A program made the translations under genes and the position numbers. DNA of 64,000 nt from Crossaster papposus (lineage: Eukaryota; Echinodermata; Asteroidea; Velatida; Solasteridae): NCBI GenBank assembly GCA_037893245.1, contig JBAIAA010000531.1, positions 1,798,001 through 1,862,000 of the forward strand. The letters run 5' to 3'. How positions within the stretch are numbered: the first letter of the stretch is position 1; the number at the start of each line of letters is the position of its first letter. Below are positions 49,906 through 60,300 of this stretch, in pieces. The notes beneath the pieces were generated by a model. The model searched no databases, was not told the DNA's origin, and saw only the letters and a program-made list of their open reading frames with translations.

Positions 49906-51156
49906 CGTGAGTACCCCCGAAGCCCCGGAAAGTTGATCTGGGACACATACATGTACATGTATATATGAAAGGCTATGAGGCGATTTTGTTATGTGTTTTT
50001 GTAGATTTGGGCGGCATTTTGAACCACAATTTTATTTTACTATACAAAATTTGCTTAGCATGAAAATGTGTCCTTGGTAAAAACAAGGTTACAGACCAAA
50101 TTTTCACGTAATCTTTATTGTTTTTGATTGATAATCGGCTGTTTTTTTGCTTAGCATAAAAAACACATAGAATTTTGGCTGATAAATTGTTTTTAATGAG
50201 CAAGATGTTTTTGTGCTAAGCAAATTTTTGTGCTTAGCAGCTCCGTGAAATTGGCCCCTGATCGTGTGCCAGCGCAGCCATCAGCCCGGTTCATTTTCAA
50301 TACGAATTTGCATTATTTTGTACAAGTACCTCTACGCGCGCACATGCATGCGCGCTATACAGTGCAGCGATGCAAGCCTGCGCTCTTGCACCATAAAACA
50401 GTCATTGGTGGTCGCTCGAAAAGCCATTGTCGTGTCCCCCGTCTTCGCATAGTGTGCTCTTTACGTGAGTCGGGTGCTGTCGGGACGTCTATGTAGTTTA
50501 TATAGACCGCGACGTTATAGGCATCATTGTTTTTAAAAGCTGGTCAAAATTGCTCGGATTTGCAACCCCAAATAACCGTGAGTACCAATAAAGCCATAAT
50601 AGTTCTTCTTTAACATGTATAAAAGCCAGTGTGCGCTTTCCAATATACATTGTCAGGTATTTGGCATGTTTTTGTCAACTTTTGTGGTCACAACTGGATT
50701 TTTAATTGGCACCATGCTTTACAACGGTTGGGGCGTAGAACGACAGACAAAATCCAAAATTCGAAAAAGGAGTGAAAACGCCCCAATTATTGGGTCTACA
50801 GAAACGTTTATTTTTTTTTACTGCTTTTTTCATTTTCAATACAATTGTTGTCATTGGATGATAACAATTAAGGTAAATAACAACCTTTTTTCAACTACAA
50901 AAGTCAAAAGACAAAATGTTAAGATTGGATGGCAAAAACTCTTAATTTATCACGTGAGAAAATTATTCCCCTCTATTTTGAGAATGGACAGTACCACAGC
51001 GTTTCGCAATCACAGCCTCAAGTTTTTATTCATCCATGTTTTATCTCAGTCTTGTCAATAATATTATTTTACCAAAGGAAATTCATATTTCAAAAGATTA
51101 TTCATAATGGATTGCTATTGTGGAGTTGCAGAGGCGAGGAGCAAAACAGCCTTTCA

Positions 51157-51177
51157 CCCCCCCCCCCCCCCCCCCCC
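51157..51177. repeat. Poly(C) run, 21 bases
   Basis: Uninterrupted C homopolymer 118 bp upstream of the TMBIM4 ATG exon. Its length may be unreliable in the assembly. Confidence 0.9.
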
Positions 51178-51294
51178 AATTTGTATTCTTTTGTTCTTTC
51201 TTGTAAATTCCTCTTTTTGTTTATTGCAGTGCAGAGAAAAAAAGGTTTAGTAACTTCTATCTGTTGCAGTATTTCAAAAAACGTCGCTCACAAG

Positions 51295-51391
51295 ATGACG
51301 TCCAAGACTAAAGCACATGATATTGAGAGCATTGTGGACGACTTCCGTTACGGAACCAATGTGGCTACAGCCCACGTCTCTATTCGTTTAG
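51295..51391 (+). CDS. TMBIM4: TMBIM4 coding exon 1
   Basis: Starts at an ATG preceded by CTCACAAG. It encodes residues 1-32 plus the first base of codon 33 and ends TTTAG before GTAAGG (phase 1). It could be joined to an upstream non-coding exon by the TTGCAG at 51264-51269. Confidence 0.9.
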
Positions 51392-54300
51392 GTAAGGTGA
51401 AATGGCATCTACTATCTAGTCAAGTCTATCACAAGTCTGGTTGCAAGTGGGTGGTGTACATGTACATGTACATGTTTACTTATTCACGTTTTTGTATCAC
51501 TGTGGAGACATGGCTTTGTTCTCGTGTACAAAATGGTGTACAAAACTTCAAAATGCTCCCATTTTAACCACAATTATTTTCCTGGGTTGAAATTTCGACC
51601 CAATATACCCTATACATGTATTATACCCTAACCCAAGCACTAACCCTAATCCACATCTTAACCATAGTTTTTAAGTAATTTAAGTAAAATCTAAAAATCT
51701 AATTCGTGAATTCCTATTTATCCATAGAAATTACCCTTTGGAGACCTTTTCACTCGCATTGTCCCCATTGTGTTCACGTCTCCAGAGGGTACCATATTTC
51801 GCACCATGTACATGTAATTTAGAAGTGTGTAAAGTACATGTACCCATAAATTGTCAAGCAGGTAAGTGCGCGTATGGGTACTTACTTGTGATCAGTACAG
51901 TACAGTACAGTACAGTACAGTACAGTACAGTACAGTACAGTACAGTACATGTACTTGTCTATCACCAGTTTGGTCCAGTTTCAATTTCCAAAATCGGGAA
52001 TAAGTCAGAAAATGACTTGTTGGTATTGTACCGGTATGTAAGATTGGAAATTCCATATAAGCTTTCTAATGATATCCATCGCAATCCTGTAGCTCAGGAG
52101 TTATTGGCTATGATATATTGTACAGGCTTGTGATGGGTTATCATTAGAAAGCTTATAGAAATTCCCATCTTACTTTGTACAAAAGTCATTTTCCAACTTT
52201 TTTTTCTGATTTTGATGTGCTGGGTCACATAATGTGACCTATTCTGCAAATGAGTCTGATGTCGCATAATACATTTCACGTAAAGGGCTGTTTATTGTCT
52301 AGGAGGAGGTTATTTTTCTTTCAACAAATCAAGTTTTGTTTTTAAGGAATTTTGGTTTCTCCGGCACTTTTTTTCTCAGAACTGATCGACTGAAAAGGTT
52401 GTTTTGATTCCTAAAGTAGATTTTATCGAGACTTTTGTCATCCTCTTTTCTAACATAGCATTTGATGAAGCACTAAATTGTTTAAAGGTAGGATGTACAC
52501 CAATGGTACAGTAATTGCTTGAATTATCATGAATGGGTGGATTTGGGCGGTTGTATTTTATACTAAATATCATTTAACTGACCTGTCCGAAATTTTACAA
52601 TAATGGATGCCGAGAAAAGCATGAAAAACAGCTTTTGTTTTCAACCGGCGTCGGGCAGTTATTCTTATGTTATTCTTGGTTTTTTTTGCGATCGCCGTTA
52701 TAAAATTATATTTTTCGCAATAATTACAGGATATCCAGCAAAATCATTTTGCTGGATGCCTAGAATCATTATTTACTTTCAAATAAGTAGGATATTTCTT
52801 AATAAGGCCACATAAAAAAAATTACTTGTTTAGCGTCCGGCCACTTCAAATTTTTAGGGTCGGGAGGGAGGTTTTTTTTTTTTTTTTTTTTTTAGAAAGC
52901 TGCACGATCGTCTCCCTCCAAGGGAACATGGTCAAATTTTCCATCAACGAAATCGCGATAAAGATCGGCCACCGTATAGTCCACCATGTCCACATTCAAA
53001 CCAAACCAGTCTTTCAATGCCGTGGCGGGTCCTGTCCTCGCCACACAACACACAAGAAAAACCATTGTACCGACGAACGTTTGAATAGCCATCAATTCAA
53101 AGCGACACGATTTCCATTGTCCATGTTGTCAGAATTGGATCAATAAAATGGCGTCCTTGGTTTATTATGCGCACGCGCAGCAGAGTTCAAGTTGTTTAAG
53201 TTTCTGCCGATAGATCGGGGTGGACATACGTCACAGGTCAGCGCGCCGATGAAAACAATACGCGCTGACACTGCACTGTAGCATACAAGACTGCGCGCGC
53301 GATCATACGTATTATGACGCGTTTTTATGACAGTTCCCGGATGTCCGCCCCGATCTATAGGTGCGCTGGCACCGGAAACTTCTGAAATTTTCAGACAGTT
53401 GTCCGCGATCATAATGCATTTTGCAAAAAATGTAAGCGCACAGTGAGCTCCGTCACAGTAGAGTGTGACAGGCCTTGAGGGAAATGACATTCTTTTATTT
53501 TAATCGTAAAATGGCAGTATGCCAGAAGGAATAATTTCACATGGAGTTTAGTGTCAATAACACAAGTACATGTAAGTTTTTTAAACAGTATTTTGGATAG
53601 CTGCAAAAGGATCATTTACCCGGTACACTATAGCTTTAAACTTGAACATTCACTCTGTACTTGTACGTGTACATTTCACTGCAGGTTTCCTGCGGAAGGT
53701 TTTTGGGATTCTCAGCACACAGCTCTTAGTGACGACTGTGGTGTGTGCAATCTTTATGTACACAGATGGAGTTAAGGCTTACGTTCAGAAAAGGTAAGTG
53801 TACGTGGGCATCGCAGGAAATACTAATAATTCTTTACGACAAACTAGTGAATGTTTGCAGTATTAAAAACATGATGAAGTGTAGATTCTCCTTTGGGAAA
53901 TTGTAGGGTTCTGAAATCTGTCCGAAAAGAACCGGTGTTTTTTTTGCAAGATGTTCTGTTCAACAAAACTGCACAACTTGTGTAACAGGGCTTAAATTAA
54001 TCTGCCTTGGCTTATACAATATAAATGTTATGAAGCGTACACCTCTTAAACAGTAAATACAATTATAATCCATCCTTGTAAATAAACACAAAAGAAGGCA
54101 GGGTGATGAAACACTTAAGAGGAGGGGTAATTAAATATGCACAAATTAGTTCTCACGAGGTGTACCTCCAACTAGTTCAGCTCATTGGCAGTAGCTTAAA
54201 GTATTATTCGCAGGTTCTACAATAACCCTCACTGTTGTTGCAAGTAGCCTAAGATGCAATTAAATCAATACGGGTCGAACTACATGTACCAAAGAATTAT

Positions 54301-57300
54301 AGTAAACCTCAATAGGGACAAAACTCCGATTATTGTTAGGGCTGCACTCGACCGTCGCCGAACCGTAAGAGGCAACTAATACCCCAACAAATCCAGCTTC
54401 ACTGACTCCCCAATCAAAGGTTACCTCCTTATCTCATCTAGGTCTCACAACAATCTAGACCCAACTCGCTATCTACTTAAACTCATCTATCGTTAAGTTT
54501 CACTTTCTTGATCACCCCTTTTCTCTATTTCTCTCTCTCTCTGCAGTCAAGGGATGCTAGTCATGGCTTACGTGTCTTCCCTATTTCTCTTGGTGGCGTT
54601 ATTCATCAAACGCAGAGATTCACCAATCAACATGATCCTTCTTGGTCTGTTCGTAAGTACAGTAGTACTGTCTCAGCAGGGCATATTATGACCCTCTTGA
54701 CCCCAGTCTGAATGTACTGGATCCCAGTGTGACGTAATGGCAACATTTGTCGGACTTTCCAGTTATATCCCTAACCCTCCAGGGTATACATGTACTGTAT
54801 AATGGCTAGAAACCCTGCCAGACGCAGCAACATGCACCATTTGTCCAAATGACTAACCTGCCCAGTGCAGCAAGATCAATCGGGTCAAAAATCTTGATGT
54901 TGAACTGCCTCAAATTCTGTGGTAACCCAACACAGCAGGATATATGTACATCTCTGGCATTGTTACATGAGGACTAGCTCTCAATAGTCTAGGACTTAGC
55001 CATTCATGCACTGGTGTTGACTGCTAAATGCATTAACCAGGCCTCAACCTTAAGCTTCAGAGGGTCAAGGCCACTTGGCCTCAAAGGCTCCAAAAATGAA
55101 AGGGGCACCAAGGCCAACCTAAAGGGCACCAAGGCCATTTTAAAACTGTTATTTGTTCATCCCCGGATCACCACCGTCCCAACTCTCCGAGTCAACCCCC
55201 CCCTTCCAAAAAAAACCTCAACAAAATCCGCTGTTTCAGAAAATTCAACCTTGAAGTTGAATATAAAATTCTTTAAAAAAGATATTCTTAGAAATAAATA
55301 TGATTATACACATTTTTAAAGACCCCCCCCCCCCCAAAAAAAAAAAAGCCAAATAATTGGCCTATATAAACGAAAATATGATTATGAAAATTGAAAATGA
55401 ATCCTCTTAACGCCATATCATTCGCCTATGTAAACGTGCATGTTTATGCCTAGCCCTAGTCTATGGCCGGCCGGCCCCGCGTCCATCAGTGCAAAAAAAC
55501 CAAAACAATTTCATGGAAATCATTCGGTCTCAAACTCGACATGCAGGTTCATTTATTATAGCGCATCGATATTTCGCCATAATTAGGACTTTTCCGTGGT
55601 TCCGTCTGGTGTAATTTGTCTCTAAATCTGCGTAAACAAAAATAAAAAATGTTCGCGATAAACGCAAAACATCATGGCGGAACAAGTCTGCGTAGGCGTG
55701 CACAGCTCGTCGCACCGAACAACAGAGGGCGCTCTGCTAGTGCCCTATGTTGTTCGGTGCGACGAGCTTTGCACGCCGCGCCTGTGCAGACTTGGTCCGC
55801 CATATTGTTTTGCGTTAATCGCGAATTATTTTTGGCCAGTCTATACATGAGTAGTCTGGTACCGTGTTTTTAGTAGTAAACAACTCAACTACGTTTGATA
55901 TGGTTGCCATGCCACGTTCTCCTCTGCAAACTTGCGCGATGCATGGCGCAAGCAGCATTTATGAAAACTAGTGCGCGGGAGAGCGTACGCTACATACATG
56001 TACGTCAAAACAATTTGATCTTCGTAATGGGTCACAACGTTAACATAATTTTTAATAACACTTTCGACTACATAATATAATGGAATCAATGAAAAGGGGC
56101 ACGACGGCCAAGTGGCCGTAAGGTACGTGTTTTTTATAAGGGGCTTCACGGCAATTCGCTGGGGCATCGCGGCAATGGCCGCTGGCGGCCGCTGTAGAGG
56201 TTGAGGCCTGCATTAACCCTAACCCTACCTAATGCTACTTTTTACTACTAGTAGTAAAAAGTAGTATGCAGTACTCTCACTGACTTGTGTGCAATGCCTG
56301 TAGTAATTTTTAGTATTTGGTACTTCACCCCTAATTGCACTGGTAGTACTTTTTAGCATTGGGTCCCTCTGCTTGCTGAGTGTGCATGGCCCATGTATGC
56401 TGTGTAGGGTGTTCTAAACTCTACAGCAATGGGACACAGCAATGGGTCAAGGCTGGACTACTGCATTTTTTGCCAGGTAAGTATTATTGACCTGTATTGC
56501 CACTATTAGTATTTTGTAGTTGGCAGTATCTGTACTCTGTCATCAGTACACACCCAATCATCAGTCACGGAGAGACCCAGTGCTACAAAATACTAAGTAG
56601 TATTCTGTAGTATGCAGTTCTTTAGCCGAAAGTAAGGCCTAGGGGGTTAGGGTTAAAGTGTACATGTACATGTAACAGACTTTTCCCTCCTGATGCATTG
56701 TGCTGTGAATTGTTGGTACATTCAGTGAACCTTATAACCATGCTCTGGCTCTAAAATCCAAATAATACAGGGTGTTTTTCAAAGAAACCAGTGTCATCCA
56801 GTACTTGGAAATATGGTTGGGCATTTCTGTGGGAGACCTTGTAGAGTTAAATTGTGCACAGAGGTGACAGCATTGTTAAGCACTGTGTGGGGCCACGAGC
56901 AATGAAAATCTTATTTTGCGGCATTATTTTGGGAAATTTCTCCCTCCGTCTGATTTGTTCATTTTGTTTGTCTTTGGATGCAGACTTTTGTAGAAGCCTA
57001 CAGCGTTGGAACCATCGTGACCTTTTACAACAAAGCTGTGGTGCTGCAGGCATTCTCCCTGACCATGGTGGTTACACTCGGCCTAACTGCCTACACTATG
57101 CAGAGCAAGAGAGACTTCAGCTCTTGGGGTGCAGGGTAGGTGCATGATAAGAGGACCCACATTGCCATGAAACAACACTCTTAGGCTGCAGTGGGTTTAG
57201 ACGTTGGGTCAAGTCGCTGTTGTAGATACGCGATAACCCACCGTCTGGGGCTGTGCATCGGAAACCGGGTGCTCGAGTACCCGTACGTTGAGGTCCGGAA

Positions 57301-60300
57301 CCGATTCCCGATTATAAATTTAAGTACCTGTAGCCATTTTTGAATTTTACAAACTACATACTATAGTATTGTAGAGCATCAGCTCTTCAGAGTACGGCCA
57401 AGAGGCGCGAGAATACTTTGTACGAAGTGGAGAAGGGGAATTTCAGATAATGTCACGAAGACAGACACTGTTCAGACAAATTTTCTTTGCAACGTCTGAC
57501 GTTAAACTTGATTAAACTGCTCCCAATCGTACCCTGTTCCACCATCAAATTTAAACTGCTTTTATCTCTCGATTCGAACAAAAAGGTAAACCTTCAGCAT
57601 TATTCAAATTTTCTTCCACGCACTATATAATCTGTACTATAGATATAATCATAGTTAATTTTCACATCACTACAGTAACTTTTCAGACGATGAAACCAAA
57701 AGGTTTTGAATGTCATTTTCTTTTTTTAATTTTGAAAATGAAACCAGGCTGCTTAGAAAAACAAAATCGATTTCAAATTGATGCTTGTTACCTTGCACAC
57801 CTTAACACTGATGTGGCAGTATTAAAGTGCAGATCTTTAGGAACAAGTTGAAACTTCTGAGAATACAATTTTGGGGTAGGTTTTTTGTTTAACAGGTACC
57901 AGTGTTTTTTGTGATTGGGTATAGCATTGGGTATCCGGTTCCCAAACTACCTGTAAATGCCCGCGAACAGGCCTTATCTCAACAAAGTTCCTTTGCACGA
58001 GTTCCTCCTCATCCAATCTGTTACTGGGTCAATATGCCAATCAATCGCTCCTTGTCCTCCCTGTAGGTTGTACTGAGCCCTTCTGATACTCAGTAGCCTC
58101 CTTTACATCTTCCTAGCCCTTACCAAAATGACCAATTCATTCCAATTGAAAAGCCAATTGGAATGAATTGGGTTCAATTGGTATTGAGTTGGTTTAAGTT
58201 GGTTTGAATTGGTATGCTCTATTCCAATTGGAAAAAAAGTCACCGACCAATTGGAAAACCAACTGATGTACCATACTCTTAATTGGTATTTAATTGGTTC
58301 GAGTTGGAAACTATTGGAATTGGGTTTTTCCAATTGGGATCCTATCTACTTATTTCATTCCCAATTGGAATCCCTTCTGAACGTTTCATTTCCAATTGGA
58401 ATCCCATCTCTCATTTCATTCCCAATTGGAATCCCGTCTATCATTTCATTCCCAATTGGAATCCTATCTATCAATTATTTTCCAATTGGAATCTCTTCTG
58501 AACGTTTCATTTCCAATTGGAATCCCGTCTCTCATTTCATTCCCAATTGGAATCCCGTCTATCATTTCATTCCCAATTGGAATCCTATCTATCAATTATT
58601 TTCCAATTGGAATCTCTTCTGAACGTTTCATTTCCAATTGGAATCCCGTCTATCATTTCATTCCCAATTGGAATTCCTTCTGAACGTTTCATTTCCAATT
58701 GGAATCCTATCTATCTATTCTTTTCCAATTGGAATCCCTTCTGAACATTTCATTTCCAATTGGAATCCCGTCTATCATTTCATTCCCAATTGGAATCCCT
58801 TCTGAACGTTTCATTTCCAATTGGAATCCTATCTATCAATTCTTTTCCAATTGGAATCTCTTCTGAACGTTTCATTTCCAATTGGAATCCCGTCTATCAT
58901 TTCATTCCCAATTGGAATCCCTTCTGAACGTTTCATTTCCAATTGGAATCCTATCTATCTTCTTTTCCAATTGGAATCCTTTCTAAACATTTCATTTCCA
59001 ATTTGAAACCCATCTATCAATTCTTTTCCAATTGGAATCCCTTCTGAACGTTTCATTTCCAATTGGAATTCAATCATTTCATTTCCAATTGGAAACCTGC
59101 CTGGGGATGGTATATTATAACAATATTCGCATAAATCTCTTGTCCTCCCATGGAAAATAAGTATTCAAAAGGACAAACAAAAAGACATTAAGTGCTTTTT
59201 AAAATACTTTAATACATTTATGAATGAAGTAAGTCAATGAACCAGACTACCAAAACAACAATGTTCTTGGTTTTTCCAGGTCTGCATCACAATATTTACT
59301 TTATGAACCCCTAAAGCCATCCATTGATGGTTGTAATGGTCAATGTTTGTTTTGATTCCTCCCACGATATTACCACTTGGTGGCGCTATTTCCTTCAACC
59401 CCAGCTCCTGAGGGCGCCGTCTCACTTTTACAGTGCACTCAAGGTCAAATAGCAGGCCGCTTGTATTCCCGACACTTCGTCCACGAGACAGATGCTCCTG
59501 ATAACCAGTTTTCTAATCGGTGTTTTCGATAGTTTTATGTGATTCACACATTGATTTTTGGTAGTTAGAGCCAAGATAGATTTTCCTGACATGTTGTTCC
59601 GAGTTGACCCCACAAGAACCACAGTCAAGTAAGTGGTTTTTTAAGTGACTTTCTGAGCCTAAAAACGTGTGCTTCTTGTTTACAAGTTCATGTTATTTTC
59701 CTCTACATGCACTGAAGTATTTTTAACATGCTGACTGTTTGCTGACCCCTATATGGTCTCAGTGTTATTGTAGGCATCCAGAACCGTTGTTCTAATTATT
59801 AGGTGATTAGTTTCTTCTGATATTCGACATTATCAAGATTATTTCCTCACAGTTCTTGATCACTTCGATAGTGCTTTAGATAATTACCGATTACTATATT
59901 TAGGTGTGATTGTCACAGACTGCTCATTCATAATATAGTAAATAGTTTGTACTTTGTCTGTATTTCTTAAATAGACTTATTAACCAGATTTATTGTTAGT
60001 AGAGATTGTATTCACCATTTCCTCCTGAAGATTGTTCATGTTTTAGAACTTTGCTAGTTTTTGAGTAGTTTTGTATTTCTTATTTTGTTAACAGTTCACC
60101 GCGCATTAAAGACAGACAGTGGAATCTGAAGTCCTGACCTTTGGCCGCTTATTTGTCTAAGATCGTGGTTGACACTAGCTGGTGAAAGATTACTCTTGAC
60201 GTTATCACAGAAACCAGTACAGTGAATTGACTGTGCCACAGAACCGAATGCTGTGGACCCCGAACCATCCATCATGTCAGAAAGTAGTAGGACAGGGCTG

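Larger units (their letters stand above)
49236..51269. other. Upstream region of TMBIM4
   Basis: No coding gene recognised. A GC-richer segment lies at about 49730-49905. The rest is AT-rich apart from 50330-50470, which contains CGCGCGCACATGCATGCGCGC-like alternating sequence. A run of 21 C lies at 51157-51177. Strong 3' splice-site-like sequences (pyrimidine tract then TTGCAG) end at about 51229 and 51269, so an upstream non-coding exon is possible. Confidence 0.4.

Noticed and set aside
50929-51567. 212-codon open frame across TMBIM4 exon 1
   Set aside because: It overlaps exon 1 (its frame includes MTSKTKAHDIES), but most of it is upstream intron or UTR sequence, including the poly(C) run, and intron sequence after the GTAAGG donor. 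Only 51295-51391 fits the family.
56211-56230. TTAACCCTAACCCTACC as interstitial telomere sequence
   Set aside because: Only two units, and the opposite end at 56647-56656 mirrors it. Better explained as terminal repeats of a MITE.
58209-59006. Frames of repeating FPIGIPS or SNWNP
   Set aside because: Translations of the CCAATTGG array.
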